A DNA stretch of 64,000 bases from Parafrankia discariae (GTDB lineage: Bacteria; Actinomycetota; Actinomycetes; Frankiales; Frankiaceae). The stretch's first letter is position 1; every line of letters starts with the position of its first letter. Of the stretch, positions 34,046 through 46,298 are shown piece by piece. The stretch covers positions 1 through 64,000 of the forward strand of contig NZ_KB891215.1 in NCBI RefSeq assembly GCF_000373365.1, given 5' to 3'. The notes below the pieces were generated by a model. The model made no database searches. It was not told where the DNA came from and saw only the letters and a program-made list of their open reading frames with translations. A program made the position numbers and the translations under genes.

Positions 34046-34786
34046 GTGCGAGTACTGGTGGTGGACGACGACGCGGCCGTCCGCGAGTCGCTGGAGCGGT
34101 CGCTGAGGTTCGAGGGCTACGAGGTGCGTACGGCGCCCGACGGGGTCGCCGCGCTGGAGGTGGTGGCGCGCGACCAGCCGGACATCGTCGTCCTCGACGT
34201 GATGATGCCGAGGATGGACGGCCTGGAGACCTGCCGCCGGCTGCGGGCGCGCGGTGACGAGGTCCCCGTTCTCATGTTGACGGCCCGTGACGGGCTGGCC
34301 GACCGGGTCAGCGGCCTCGACGTGGGCGCCGACGACTACCTGGTGAAGCCCTTCGCGCTGGAGGAGCTGTTCGCCCGGCTGCGGGCGCTGATCCGCCGGT
34401 CCACCCTGGTGACGCGGGCCGGCGCGGGCCAGGGTTCGGCACCGGGCGTCGATTCCGGTCAGGGGGTCCCCGCCGTGCTCTCGTACGCGGGGGTGGCGCT
34501 CGACCCGGCGAGCCGCCAGGTCCTGCGGGAGGGCCGGGAGCTGACGCTGACCAAGACCGAGTTCGAGCTGCTCGAGCTGTTCCTGACCCATCCGCGCCAG
34601 GTCCTCTCCCGATCGATGATCATGGAGAAGGTCTGGGGCTACGACTTCGGGCCCTCCTCGAACTCCCTGGAGGTGTTCGTGAGCTACCTGCGGCGCAAGC
34701 TCGAGGCCGGCGGCGAGCCACGGCTGCTGCACACGGTGCGCGGGGTGGGCTACGTCCTGCGTGAACCCGCCGCCGACCGGGTGTGA
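34046..34786 (+). CDS. OmpR-family response regulator (MprA-like)
   Basis: 246 residues from GTG 34046. Receiver domain with acidic DDD at 7-9, phospho-acceptor Asp51 in [12 protein letters not shown] and Lys in LVKPF; winged-helix domain with [11 protein letters not shown] and [12 protein letters not shown]. It is followed with a 4-bp overlap by its kinase. The pair resembles mycobacterial MprAB, which responds to envelope stress; that role is inferred. Confidence 0.93.
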   Translation: MRVLVVDDDAAVRESLERSLRFEGYEVRTAPDGVAALEVVARDQPDIVVLDVMMPRMDGLETCRRLRARGDEVPVLMLTARDGLADRVSGLDVGADDYLVKPFALEELFARLRALIRRSTLVTRAGAGQGSAPGVDSGQGVPAVLSYAGVALDPASRQVLREGRELTLTKTEFELLELFLTHPRQVLSRSMIMEKVWGYDFGPSSNSLEVFVSYLRRKLEAGGEPRLLHTVRGVGYVLREPAADRV

Positions 34787-36645
34787 ACCCACTGCCGCCG
34801 CCCGGACCGGCCTTGGCGCAGCACCCGTCGAGCCCGCCGAACCCGCCAGGTCCGTCGAGCCCGTCGAACCTGCTGACCGAGGGGCGGCGGGTGGGGGGTC
34901 CCGCGCCCCGGCCCGCGGCGTCGCGCTGGCCGAGCCGGCTCCCGCGGCTGACGCTGCGGGCCCGGATGGCGCTGCTCGCCGGGGTGGCCGTCGCCGCCGC
35001 GGTCGCCGTCGTGGTCAGCGTCGCCCTCGGTGTCACCCGGATCGTGCTGAACCAGGCGATCGACGACCAGCTCCTCGAACAGGCCAAGGCGTCGGCCGGC
35101 AACCTGCAGGCGAGCCAGATCAGCGTCCGGGCCCTGAACTTCGGCATGGAGCTGCAGTTCCTCGACGACGAGGGCGTGCCCCTGGCGAGCGCCTTCCCCT
35201 CGTTGGAGACCTTCGCGATCCCGGTCGACGCGGCCGACACGGAGGTCGCGCGGGGCCTGCGCCGCAAGAACCTGCACACCGTCACGGTCGAGGGCCAGCG
35301 GTACCGGGTGGCCACCGTCCCGCTGCGCTACCCGCCGCCGCTGACCGGCACCGGGGCCCTGCAACTGGCCCGCTCCACCTCCGACGTGGATCGCACGCTG
35401 CGCGATCTCGGGCTGGTGCTGTTCATCGTCGGGCTGGTCGGCGTCGTCGGATCGGTGATCGCCGGCCGGCTCGTCGCCCGCGCCTCGCTGAAACCGGTGG
35501 ACGCCGCCGCGGCCGCCGCGGAGGAGGTGGCCCGCACCCAGGACCTGTCCGCCCTCATCCCGGTCACCGGCTCGGACGAGATCGCCCGGCTGGCGACCAG
35601 TCTCAACAGCATGCTGCGGGCGCTGGAGGCGTCCCGGATGCGCCAGCGCCAGCTCGTCGACGACGCCGCCCATGAGCTACGCACGCCGCTGACCAGCCTG
35701 CGCACCAACATCGAGCTGCTGATGCGGGCCGAGACGACCCCGAACCGGGCGCTGCCCGCGGCGGACCGTGACGCGCTGCTGCGCGACGTCGACGCCCAGA
35801 TGCGTGAGCTCACCGCACTGGTCAACGAGCTGATCGAGCTGGCCCGCGACGAGGTGCCCACGGAGGAGGTCGAGCGGCTCGACCTCGCCCAGGTGGTGCG
35901 GGCCGCCGCGGACCGGGCCCGGCGCCGGGCGAACAGCAAGGGCATCCGGATCGAGGTGAGCGTCGAACCGTCCCTGGTGGACGGGCGGCCGAGCCTGCTG
36001 GAACGGGCGGTGACCAACCTGCTGGACAACGCGGTCAAGTTCAGCCCGCCGTCCTCGACCGTGCGGGTGGTCAGCCGGGCCGGTGAGGTCACCGTCGCCG
36101 ACGAGGGCCCGGGCATCGCGCCGGCCGACCGGGCCCGCGTCTTCGAGCGTTTCTACCGGGCCACGGCGGCGCGCAGCCTGCCCGGCTCCGGCCTCGGCCT
36201 GGCGATCGTCGCGGACGCGGCGGCGATACACGGCGGGAGGGCCGAGGCCGCCGAGTCGCCGTCCGGCGGCGCGCTGCTGCGGATGACGCTGCCGTGCGTG
36301 GCGGCCTGGGAGCCAGGGGTTCCCTGGGACGGCGACGACCCCGTCGGGTACGGCGGGTTCGTCGCCGACGGCGGGACCGTCGGTTCGGTCGGTTCCGCCT
36401 CGTCGGTTGGTCCCGCCCCGTCGGCCGGTTCCGTGCCGGTGGACGGCCCGCCCCCGGAAGGTGCCCCCCCGGTGAGTTTCGGGCCCGCCGCGGACGCGGA
36501 CTCGCCGTGGCGGCGGCCGGCCGGCGGCTCCACGGCGGTCGCGGAGCCGCCGCGGGGTCCGGCCCCGGCACCCGGCGACGGCGTGGAGCGGGCCGGGGGG
36601 TGTTCGACGACCCGCCCGGGGCAGCGGGCAGGATCAGGTCCGTGA
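34783..36645 (+). CDS. Sensor histidine kinase (MprB-like)
   Basis: 620 residues from GTG 34783. Membrane segments at about 60-85 and 205-230 flank a sensing domain; HAMP follows; phospho-acceptor His297 in [11 protein letters not shown]; ATPase with [10 protein letters not shown] and [14 protein letters not shown]. The last ~110 residues are a Pro/Gly/Ser-rich tail not found in typical MprB. Its stop overlaps the start of malQ by 4 bp (GTGA), so kinase and malQ are translationally coupled. Confidence 0.9.
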   Translation: MNPLPPPGPALAQHPSSPPNPPGPSSPSNLLTEGRRVGGPAPRPAASRWPSRLPRLTLRARMALLAGVAVAAAVAVVVSVALGVTRIVLNQAIDDQLLEQAKASAGNLQASQISVRALNFGMELQFLDDEGVPLASAFPSLETFAIPVDAADTEVARGLRRKNLHTVTVEGQRYRVATVPLRYPPPLTGTGALQLARSTSDVDRTLRDLGLVLFIVGLVGVVGSVIAGRLVARASLKPVDAAAAAAEEVARTQDLSALIPVTGSDEIARLATSLNSMLRALEASRMRQRQLVDDAAHELRTPLTSLRTNIELLMRAETTPNRALPAADRDALLRDVDAQMRELTALVNELIELARDEVPTEEVERLDLAQVVRAAADRARRRANSKGIRIEVSVEPSLVDGRPSLLERAVTNLLDNAVKFSPPSSTVRVVSRAGEVTVADEGPGIAPADRARVFERFYRATAARSLPGSGLGLAIVADAAAIHGGRAEAAESPSGGALLRMTLPCVAAWEPGVPWDGDDPVGYGGFVADGGTVGSVGSASSVGPAPSAGSVPVDGPPPEGAPPVSFGPAADADSPWRRPAGGSTAVAEPPRGPAPAPGDGVERAGGCSTTRPGQRAGSGP

Positions 36646-39020
36646 CCTCCGCGACCGAGCGCCCCGACCAGCCCGCCGTGCCGCCCGCCGCCGTGCCGCC
36701 CGCCGCCGAGCTGGCGGCCGGCCCGCCGGCCGGCGGCGCCGCGGTCGCCGCTGATGGACAGCCGGGTCCGGCGTCAGTCTGGGCCGGTCTCGACGAGCTC
36801 GCGGCCCTGGCCGCCGAGTTCGGGGTGGCCACCACCTACGACGGTCAGGACGGCACGCCGGTCACGGTGTCGCCCACGGCCGTGCGGGCGGTGCTGGGCC
36901 TGCTCGGTGTCGACGCGTCGGACCCGGCCGCCGCGCTGGCCGGGGCCCGCCGGGCGCGCCGGCGGCGTCCACTGCCCCCGTGCGTGGTCGTCCGGGCGCA
37001 GGCTCCCGTACCGGTCGCCGTGCACGTACCCGCCGATGCCGTCGCCGCCGCCGGTGGCGGCGTCACCGCCGAGGCCGTGCTGGCCGGTGGGGCGAGCGTG
37101 CCGCTGTCGGTCGGGCTGGGCGGTGCCGCCGTCGGGGAGATCGACGGCCGCGCCGTGTACGCGGGCACGGTGAGCCTGCCGTCCGGCCTGCCGCTCGGAG
37201 ATCATCGCCTGCGGCTGAGCTTCGGCGGGAGCACCGCGGAGTGCCCGCTGATCGTCGTCCCGGAGCGGGTGCCCGACTTCGCGGCCGCCGCGGGCCCGGC
37301 CGGCGGCGCGGCCGAGCCCACCGGGCGGGCCTGGGGCTGGATGATCCAGCTGTACGCCCTGACCTCCGCGGGATCGTGGGGGATGGGTGACTATGCCGAT
37401 CTCGCCACCCTCGCCGAGTGGTCGGCGCGTGACGGCGCCGACGTCCTGCTGGTGAACCCGCTGCACGCGGTGGCGCCGACCTTCCCGGTCGAGCCGTCGC
37501 CGTACTCGCCGGCGAGCCGGCGCTTCGTCTCACCGCTCTACCTGCGGCCCGAGCTGACCCCGGAGTACCGGCACGCCACCGAGGCGGTGCGGGCCGAGGT
37601 CGACCGGCTGGCCGCGGTCGCCCGCCGGGAGGGGACCCGGGACGGCCTGATCGACCGGGACGCGGTCTGGCGGGCCAAGCTCGCCGCCGTCGAGCTGCTG
37701 TTCACCTCGTCCGGCGGCGGGACGGGCAGCGGGCCGACCGACGGGACCGATGGCGGGCCGGGTGGCGCGCGCGGGGCCGACGGCGCGCTGCGTGACTTCG
37801 CCCTCTGGTGCGCGCTCGCCGAGCGGCACGGCCGGGACTGGCGGAGCTGGCCGGCGGATCTGCGCGATCCCGCCGGGCCGGGGGTCGACGCGGCGCGCGT
37901 CGAACTGGCGGAGCGTGTCGCGTTCCATGTCTGGCTGCAACGGCGCTGCGACGACCAGCTCGGCGCGGCGCAGGCCGCCGCCAGGGCGGCCGGGATGCGG
38001 GTCGGCGTCGTCCACGACCTGGCCGTCGGGGTGGATCCGGGCGGCGCGGACGCCTGGGCGATGCGTGGCGTGCTGGCCACCGGCGCCTCCGTCGGCGCCC
38101 CACCGGACGGCTTCAACCAGCAGGGCCAGGACTGGGGCCTGCCCCCGTGGCGGCCCGAGGCCCTCGCGGAGAGCGGCTACGCGCCGTTCCGGGCGATGGT
38201 CGCCGCGGTGCTGTCCCGGGGCGGTGGGCTACGGGTGGATCACATCCTCGGGCTGTTCCGCCTGTGGTGGGTCCCGGACGGCGCCGGTGCCGCCGGCGGC
38301 ACCTTCGTCCGTTACGACGCCGAGGCGCTGCTGGGGCTGCTCGCCCTCGAGGCGCACCGGGCCGGCGCCCTGGTCGTCGGTGAGGATCTCGGCACCGTGG
38401 AACCGTCGGTGACCGAGGCGCTCGACGGCGCCGGGATCTTCGGCTCCTCGGTGCTGTGGTTCGAGCAGGCGGCGGACGGCTCGCCGCTCCCGCCGGGCGA
38501 GTACCGGGCCCGGACCATGGCCAGCGTGACCACGCACGACCTGCCCACCGCCGCCGGCTTCCTCGCCGGCGAGCACGTGCGCGTGCGCGCCCGGCTCGGT
38601 CTGCTCGCCCGTACCGACGAGCAGGAACGCGCCGCCTGGCTCGTCGAACGCGCCGGACTGCTGCGGCTGCTCGCCGAGGAGGGCCTGGTTGGCCCGTCGG
38701 CGGAGGCCGCGGCGGAGGAGGACCACCTCGAGCCGGAGCTGCGCTCGGCGGCCGCGCTCGGCCTGCACGTCCTGCTCGCCCGGTCCCGCGCGCGGATCGT
38801 GCTGGTCGCTCCCGGCGACGCGTTCGGCGACGTCCGGCAGCCGAATCTGCCCGGGACGGTCGACAGCTATCCCAACTGGCGGCTGCCGGTCGTCGACGAC
38901 ACCGGCGAGCGGGTCACCGTCGAGCGGCTGATCACCGATCCGCGGCCGCGCCGGCTGGTCGAGGCGCTCGGCGTGATCACCGCCGACCGGGCGGGATCCA
39001 CCACCACCCGGCGCCCCTGA
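36642..39020 (+). CDS. malQ: 4-alpha-glucanotransferase
   Basis: 792 residues from GTG 36642, overlapping the kinase stop. GH77 motifs: GWMIQLYALTSAGSWGMGDY, nucleophile Asp533 in GLRVDHILGLFRLWW, acid/base Glu581 in VVGEDLGTV, and TTHDLPTAAGF. The N-terminal ~230 residues are the extra domain typical of actinobacterial MalQ. It moves maltosyl units between alpha-glucans, in glycogen and maltodextrin metabolism. Coupling to a two-component pair is unusual. Confidence 0.92.
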   Translation: MTSATERPDQPAVPPAAVPPAAELAAGPPAGGAAVAADGQPGPASVWAGLDELAALAAEFGVATTYDGQDGTPVTVSPTAVRAVLGLLGVDASDPAAALAGARRARRRRPLPPCVVVRAQAPVPVAVHVPADAVAAAGGGVTAEAVLAGGASVPLSVGLGGAAVGEIDGRAVYAGTVSLPSGLPLGDHRLRLSFGGSTAECPLIVVPERVPDFAAAAGPAGGAAEPTGRAWGWMIQLYALTSAGSWGMGDYADLATLAEWSARDGADVLLVNPLHAVAPTFPVEPSPYSPASRRFVSPLYLRPELTPEYRHATEAVRAEVDRLAAVARREGTRDGLIDRDAVWRAKLAAVELLFTSSGGGTGSGPTDGTDGGPGGARGADGALRDFALWCALAERHGRDWRSWPADLRDPAGPGVDAARVELAERVAFHVWLQRRCDDQLGAAQAAARAAGMRVGVVHDLAVGVDPGGADAWAMRGVLATGASVGAPPDGFNQQGQDWGLPPWRPEALAESGYAPFRAMVAAVLSRGGGLRVDHILGLFRLWWVPDGAGAAGGTFVRYDAEALLGLLALEAHRAGALVVGEDLGTVEPSVTEALDGAGIFGSSVLWFEQAADGSPLPPGEYRARTMASVTTHDLPTAAGFLAGEHVRVRARLGLLARTDEQERAAWLVERAGLLRLLAEEGLVGPSAEAAAEEDHLEPELRSAAALGLHVLLARSRARIVLVAPGDAFGDVRQPNLPGTVDSYPNWRLPVVDDTGERVTVERLITDPRPRRLVEALGVITADRAGSTTTRRP

Positions 39021-39132
39021 AACGCTGTGTCACGCGTCGTCGGGACACGGCTGTGCTCGTCGGCGGCGGGGGCGAGCCAGCTCGCACCCCTGGGCACGGA
39101 CCGCGCCGGCCGTTCCCGGTACCCTTCCGGAC

Positions 39133-39558
39133 GTGATTCCACGTCGTCCGCGCCGTACGTCTCGGCGGTCCGCCGCGGCCGGCGATCTGCCCCCGACCTC
39201 CAGGTCGGGTCAGCGGGTCGCCGCGCGCCGCGTTCTGACCGTCGCTGCGTTGTCCCTGTTCACGGTGCCCTTCCTCGCGGTGTCGGCCTCCGCGCAGGAT
39301 GTGGGGACTCCCTACGACCCCGACCCGCTGTCGGCTGTCCATGCCTGGGCGCTCTACGGTGGAACGGTCGTCGGCGGCTTCCTGCTGGCGTTCCTCCTCA
39401 CCGCGGTGACGAGCCGACTGAGCCGCCCGTCGCGCTACCGTCCGGGCCAGCCGTGGGAGCACGACGAGATCTGGATCGGCGCGAAGCCGGAGGACATCGA
39501 GGCGAAGCGTTCGCGGGCCGCCGTACCGGGTGCGGGTGGTGCCAGTGGCACCTGGTGA
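39133..39558 (+). CDS. Small membrane protein, unknown
   Basis: 141 residues from GTG 39133. A signal or membrane segment (about 32-53, VLTVAALSLFTVPFLAVSAS followed by AQD) and a second transmembrane helix (about 72-93, WALYGGTVVGGFLLAFLLTA) leave a cytosolic tail with WEHDEIWIGAKPEDIEAKR. It overlaps the DUF5130 gene by 29 bp, so the two are coupled. Confidence 0.75.
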   Translation: MIPRRPRRTSRRSAAAGDLPPTSRSGQRVAARRVLTVAALSLFTVPFLAVSASAQDVGTPYDPDPLSAVHAWALYGGTVVGGFLLAFLLTAVTSRLSRPSRYRPGQPWEHDEIWIGAKPEDIEAKRSRAAVPGAGGASGTW

Positions 39559-39940
39559 GGCGTTTACCCACGAGCAGACCGAGCGGATCGAACGTGCTCG
39601 GCAGTCCGCGCAGACCCAGACCGGCATCCGCTTCGCCGTCCGCGTCGGTGCCCTGGACGGCGATCTGAAGCTCGCCGCCGAGCGGCTGCTGGGCGGCCTG
39701 GCCGATCCCCGCAGCGACGAGGCGGTGCTCGTCGCCGTCTCGCCGGGGCAGCGGTTCGTCCGCGTCGTGACCACCGCGGCCGCCAAGAAGCGCATCAGCG
39801 ACTCGGCCGCCGGTCTGGCCGCCCTGGCCATGACGTCCAGCTTCGCCCTCGGTGACCTGGTGGGCGGTGTGATCACCGGGCTGCGTCAGCTCTCCGACGC
39901 CGCCGGCGCGCCCGCCGCGCCGAACGGGTCCCGCCGCTGA
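39530..39940 (+). CDS. DUF5130 family protein
   Basis: 136 residues from GTG 39530. The pattern TERIERARQSAQTQTGIRFA, DEAVLVAVSPGQRFVRVVTT and FALGDLVGGVITGLRQLSDA is that of the TPM/DUF5130 group. Family members are envelope-associated proteins of unknown role. A counterpart sits next to pepN in mycobacteria, as here. Confidence 0.8.
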   Translation: MRVVPVAPGEAFTHEQTERIERARQSAQTQTGIRFAVRVGALDGDLKLAAERLLGGLADPRSDEAVLVAVSPGQRFVRVVTTAAAKKRISDSAAGLAALAMTSSFALGDLVGGVITGLRQLSDAAGAPAAPNGSRR

Positions 39941-39968
39941 CCCGAACCTGATCCACCGCTGACACCGA

Positions 39969-40001
39969 CCGCCGCGCCGGGCCCGAAGCCCGGCGCGGCG
40001 G
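39969..40001. terminator. Bidirectional terminator before pepN
   Basis: CCGCCGCGCCGGGC (39969-39982) pairs with GCCCGGCGCGGCGG (39988-40001) around a 5-nt loop. It lies between the convergent DUF5130 and pepN genes, ending 5 bp before the pepN stop codon. Confidence 0.85.
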
Positions 40002-40005
40002 ACCG

Positions 40006-42570
<2,565 letters not shown>

Positions 42571-42943
42571 CCGGATCCTTTCGCAGAAACGTCGCGGAGT
42601 CGGCGAGGACGCGCGGCCCACTCGCGCGTGCGCGCGTTCCCTCGCGGTCACATGCGGCCGTGGTCACCTGCGGCCGCGGTCGCAGGCGGTCATGACGTTG
42701 ACCTCGGTGGCCAGTCTCCCATGCCCGGCGGCGGGCCCGGTGACGTCCGGGGCCAGCTGCGGGCCCGTCCCCGCCGGGCCCGGCGCCCGGCCCGGCGGCG
42801 GGCACCTCCGGCCTGGTCCGGGGGTGGAATCGTCCTGTCCGAACGTGTGCTGAGTGTGTTGTTCTCACCCTTGGTGGAAGCTTGCACTGAGCGTCGGGTT
42901 GGATGTGTCGAAGGACGGAACCTTCAGACACCGGACGTAGGGG
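42571..42943. other. Divergent intergenic region (373 bp)
   Basis: No gene seen. It is the shared upstream region of pepN and the AI-2E-type gene. A less GC-rich part near 42845-42905 is the likely promoter area for the rightward gene; no motif is assigned. Confidence 0.5.
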
Positions 42944-44398
42944 GTGGCCGTGCGGCGGGTGGCGGGACTGGGCCGGGTCCCAATCCGTCGTGGTCAGAGG
43001 AGGGCCACCGCGGACGCCGCGGCCGGCTCCGGGGCCGCCGGCTCCGCCTCACCTGGCTCAGCGGGCTCCACGGGCTCAGCGGGCTCGGTCACACCGGGTG
43101 CCGCGGGCGCGGCGGGCACACCCGCGGGCGCGGCGGGTTCCGGCGGGGGCCCGGGTTCTGACGGCCGGCCCGCGCCGGCCGGCCCGCGCCAGCGCATCCC
43201 GCGCCGGCTGCGCCTCGCCAGGGCGGGGGCCGGCGCCGGCCCTCCGGAGCAGCAGCCGGGCCGGGGCGGCTCGGCCGGCACGGGCGGCAGCGGTGCCGGC
43301 GGCGATCTTGCGCAGGCCTCGACGGCCCACCGCGCCGAACAGCACGTGCCGGTGTCCCTGCGCGTCGCCTCAGCGTGGTCCTGGCGTCTGCTCATCATCG
43401 GGACGGCCATCTACATACTGGCCATGATCGTGGGGCGGGTGCGGATCGTCGTGATCCCGGTCATCGCCGGCCTGCTCATCGCCGCCCTCATCCACCCGAT
43501 CGCGCACCGGTTCCAGCGGATGGGGGTACCCAGGCTCGGCGCGGCGTTCGCGGCCCTGCTGATCTTCCTGCTGCTCGTGGTCGGGGCCGGTGTCGCGGTG
43601 GGCTTCAACGCCGCCAACGAGATCCCCGCGGTGGCCGACCAGGTCAGCGAGGGGGTGGACCAGGTCCGTGACTACCTGACCGACGGTCCGTTCCACCTGT
43701 CCGAGGGGCAGATCGACGACCTGGTCGACGACATCCGCAACAGCCTCACGAGCAACCGCGGCCGGGTGGTCTCCGGGGTCCTGTCGACGGCGTCGGTCGC
43801 GGCGGAGGTGCTGACCAGCATCCTGGTCGCGCTGTTCTCGACCTTCTTCTTCCTCTATGACGGCGAGCGGATCTGGAGCTGGATCGTCACCCGCTTCCCC
43901 AGCGGGGCCGAGGACCGGGTCCGCGGCGCCGGCCGGGCGGCCTGGAACACCCTGACCGGCTACATCCGGGGAACGGTGTTCGTCGCCGCGGTGGACGCGG
44001 TCGGCATCACCATCGGACTGGTCGCGGTCGGTGCCCCGCTCGTGGCGCCGCTGGCGCTGCTCACCTTCTTCGGCGGCTTCATCCCGATCGTCGGCGCGAC
44101 CGTCGCCGGCATCGCCGCCGTGCTGGTCACGCTGGTGTCGAACGGCCTGCCCGACTCGCTGATCATCCTGGGTGTGGTGATCGCGGTGCAGCAGGTCGAG
44201 GGCCACCTGCTGCAGCCGCTGGTGATGCGCCGGGCGGTCCGGCTGCATCCGCTGGCCATCGTCATCGCGCTGTCCGCGGGCGGCGTGCTCGCCGGGATCC
44301 CGGGGGCGATAGCCGCGGTGCCCTTCGTCGCGGTGGTCAACCGGGTGGCGACATACCTGGCCTCGACCGGGAAGGATCCACAGCCCGCGGATGGTTGA
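42944..44398 (+). CDS. AI-2E family transporter
   Basis: 484 residues from GTG 42944 (GTG 42950 also possible). A disordered Gly/Pro/Ala tail (about 25-130) is followed by about seven membrane segments: IVVIPVIAGLLIAALIHPIA, FAALLIFLLLVVGAGVAVGF, TFFGGFIPIVGATVAG, QQVEGHLLQPLVM. This is the PerM/YdiK/TqsA fold; exported substrates vary. The N-terminal tail is long compared with the family. Confidence 0.85.
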   Translation: MAVRRVAGLGRVPIRRGQRRATADAAAGSGAAGSASPGSAGSTGSAGSVTPGAAGAAGTPAGAAGSGGGPGSDGRPAPAGPRQRIPRRLRLARAGAGAGPPEQQPGRGGSAGTGGSGAGGDLAQASTAHRAEQHVPVSLRVASAWSWRLLIIGTAIYILAMIVGRVRIVVIPVIAGLLIAALIHPIAHRFQRMGVPRLGAAFAALLIFLLLVVGAGVAVGFNAANEIPAVADQVSEGVDQVRDYLTDGPFHLSEGQIDDLVDDIRNSLTSNRGRVVSGVLSTASVAAEVLTSILVALFSTFFFLYDGERIWSWIVTRFPSGAEDRVRGAGRAAWNTLTGYIRGTVFVAAVDAVGITIGLVAVGAPLVAPLALLTFFGGFIPIVGATVAGIAAVLVTLVSNGLPDSLIILGVVIAVQQVEGHLLQPLVMRRAVRLHPLAIVIALSAGGVLAGIPGAIAAVPFVAVVNRVATYLASTGKDPQPADG

Positions 44399-44477
44399 CG
44401 TGGAACGAGGTCCGATGGCTCGGAAGGGCCATCGGCCCGGACACCGTCCTGTTCCGTGCGCCACCTTTGGAGCCGCC

Positions 44478-45212
44478 ATGTCAGCCGACGCCGCCGTCTC
44501 GGTCGATTCTGTCGCCGACGGGCCCGCCGCACCCGCCGACCGGGCGGGATCCGTGGATGCCGCCGGCACCGCGGTGGGCACCGTCGAGGCGCTGCCCACG
44601 CCCGAGCCGGCGGTCGTCGACGCGGACTTCTGGTTCGACCCACTGTGCCCCTGGGCGTGGCTGACCTCACGCTGGATGCTGGAGGTCGAGAAGGTCCGCC
44701 CGGTCCGCACCAGGTGGCACGTCATGAGCCTGGCGATCCTCAACGACGGCCGGGACCTGCCTGAGCAGTACCAGGAGCTGATGAAGCAGGCGTGGGGGCC
44801 GGTACGCATCTGCGTCGCCGCCGCCGCGACCGCGGGCGAGGAGGTGCTCCTCCCGCTGTACACGGCGCTGGGCCGCCGCCGTCACCTGGAGAAGGCCGAG
44901 CTGACCGAGGAGACCTTCACCGCCGCGCTGGAGGAGGTGGGCCTCGACCCGGCGTTGGCGGCGGCCGCGCACTCCACCGAGTGGGACGAGCGACTGCGGG
45001 CCAGCCACTCCGACGGCATCGGCCGGGTCGGCATGGACGTCGGAACGCCCGTCATCGCGATCGGGGACAACGCGTTCTTCGGCCCGGTGATCACCCCGGC
45101 CCCGCGCGGTGAGGCCGCCGGCCGGCTCTGGGACGGCGTGCTCCTGGTCTCGGAGACGCCCGGCTTCTACGAGCTCAAGCGCAGCCGGGAGCAGGGCCCG
45201 ATCTTCGGCTGA
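44478..45212 (+). CDS. DsbA-like oxidoreductase (mycothiol-dependent reductase type)
   Basis: 244 residues from ATG 44478 (ATG 44391 would extend it). After a disordered ~45 residues comes DFWFDPLCPWAWLTSRWMLE, with Cys57-Pro-Trp-Ala60 as the active site; the C-terminal Cys of a CxxC is Ala here. Mycobacterial Rv2466c, the mycothiol-dependent relative, has CPWC. This protein is thus probably a monothiol variant. Position before rpiB matches the mycobacterial order. Confidence 0.82.
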   Translation: MSADAAVSVDSVADGPAAPADRAGSVDAAGTAVGTVEALPTPEPAVVDADFWFDPLCPWAWLTSRWMLEVEKVRPVRTRWHVMSLAILNDGRDLPEQYQELMKQAWGPVRICVAAAATAGEEVLLPLYTALGRRRHLEKAELTEETFTAALEEVGLDPALAAAAHSTEWDERLRASHSDGIGRVGMDVGTPVIAIGDNAFFGPVITPAPRGEAAGRLWDGVLLVSETPGFYELKRSREQGPIFG

Positions 45213-45273
45213 TCCGGGAGGGGTTGGTCACCCGCGCGCGGCGGCGGACCGTGACCGGGCATGATGGCGCATC

Positions 45274-45759
45274 ATGCGCGTCCATCTGGGTTCTGATCAC
45301 GCCGGGTTCCACCTGAAGAAGGCTCTCGTCGCGCGCCTCGCGGAGCTCGGCCACGCCCCCGTAGACCACGGGCCCCTCGAGTACGACCCCGACGACGACT
45401 ACCCGCCGTTCGTCATGGCCGCCGCGGCCGCCGCCGCGGCGGAGCCGGACAGCCTGGGGATCGTGATCGGCGGCTCGGGAAACGGCGAGGTCATCGCCGC
45501 CAACAAGGTTGACGGGGTGCGTGCGGCCCTGGTCTGGAGCGAGCAGACGGCGACCCTCGCCCGCCAGCACAACGACGCCAACGTGATCAGCGTGGGTGCC
45601 CGCATGCACTCGCTGCCCGAAGCGGTGGGGCTCGTCGAGATCTTTCTCGCGACGCCGTTCAGCGGGGAGCAGCGTCACCTGCGCCGGCTGCGGATGATCT
45701 CCGCCTACGAGCGCTCCGGGGAGATCCCCGAACCGTCCCCCTCCTCGCCGGCGTCCTGA
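45274..45759 (+). CDS. rpiB: Ribose-5-phosphate isomerase B
   Basis: 161 residues from ATG 45274. Motifs GSDHAGFHLKK, GGSGNGEVIAANK and HNDANVISVGAR. The residue after GSGNG is Glu rather than Cys, the actinobacterial form in which Glu acts as the base. It interconverts ribose-5-phosphate and ribulose-5-phosphate in the pentose phosphate pathway. Confidence 0.95.
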   Translation: MRVHLGSDHAGFHLKKALVARLAELGHAPVDHGPLEYDPDDDYPPFVMAAAAAAAAEPDSLGIVIGGSGNGEVIAANKVDGVRAALVWSEQTATLARQHNDANVISVGARMHSLPEAVGLVEIFLATPFSGEQRHLRRLRMISAYERSGEIPEPSPSSPAS

Positions 45760-46196
45760 GCGCCGTTCGGCCCCGGTTTCGGCCCGCGCCGGGTTCCACC
45801 GGCCCGGCGCGGCCGACCGGCGCGCGCCCGGCCCGCTGACGGGCTCGGCGGGCCTGTCGGCGGGCCCGATGGTTCCGCTGTCGGACCCGCCGGGCTCGTC
45901 GGACCCGATGGTTCCGCTGTCGGACCCGCCGGGCTCGTCGGACCCGATGGGCCGGGGTGATCGGTGGAGCGGGTGGCGGCGCGGCCCGCCGCCGGATCCG
46001 CGGGGCCGCCGGGCCCCGCCGGCGCGGGGTGGGCGTGGCGCAGCACGACCGCCTGCTCCGCCCAGGCCAGGTCCGCCCCGGTGGGGCGGGACACGTCCCG
46101 CGCGCGCATCGCGGCGCTGAGGCTCAGCCGGGAGCGCCCGGCGCCCACCAGGCCACGCAGCATCGCGTCGGTGCGGTGTTGGTCGTCCCGTGGCAT
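45705..46196 (-). CDS. Possible small conserved protein with low-complexity tail
   Basis: A frame from ATG 46196. The N-terminal ~60 residues (RTDAMLRGLVGAGRSRLSLS, then AMRARDVSRPT, DLAWAEQAV) look like a real small actinobacterial protein. The rest is a Pro/Gly/Ala-rich tail with a 13-residue tandem repeat. It overlaps the rpiB end by 55 bp on the other strand, so the true stop may be less certain. No function recognised. Confidence 0.45.
   Translation of the reverse strand: MPRDDQHRTDAMLRGLVGAGRSRLSLSAAMRARDVSRPTGADLAWAEQAVVLRHAHPAPAGPGGPADPAAGRAATRSTDHPGPSGPTSPAGPTAEPSGPTSPAGPTAEPSGPPTGPPSPSAGRARAGRPRRAGGTRRGPKPGPNGAQDAGEEGDGSGISPERS
45868..45945. repeat. Two 39-bp tandem repeats
   Basis: Identical 39-bp units at 45868-45906 and 45907-45945. 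On the minus strand they code for the repeated SPAGPTAEPSGPT segment in the frame ending at 45705. Unit length is a multiple of three. Confidence 0.85.
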
Positions 46197-46222
46197 GCCG
46201 TCTCCCGTCAGGTCCGCGACGC

Positions 46223-46298
46223 GGTGGCCGGTGGCCGGTGGAGCCGGTGGCCGGTGGAGCCGGTGGCCGGTGGAGCCGGTGGCCGGTGGCCGGTGGCC
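46223..46298. repeat. Tandem array of a 16-bp unit (GGTGGCCGGTGGAGCC)
   Basis: Three perfect copies (46230-46245, 46246-46261, 46262-46277) flanked by shorter GGTGGCC units. It lies just before the putative start at 46196. It may vary in copy number between strains. Confidence 0.85.
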
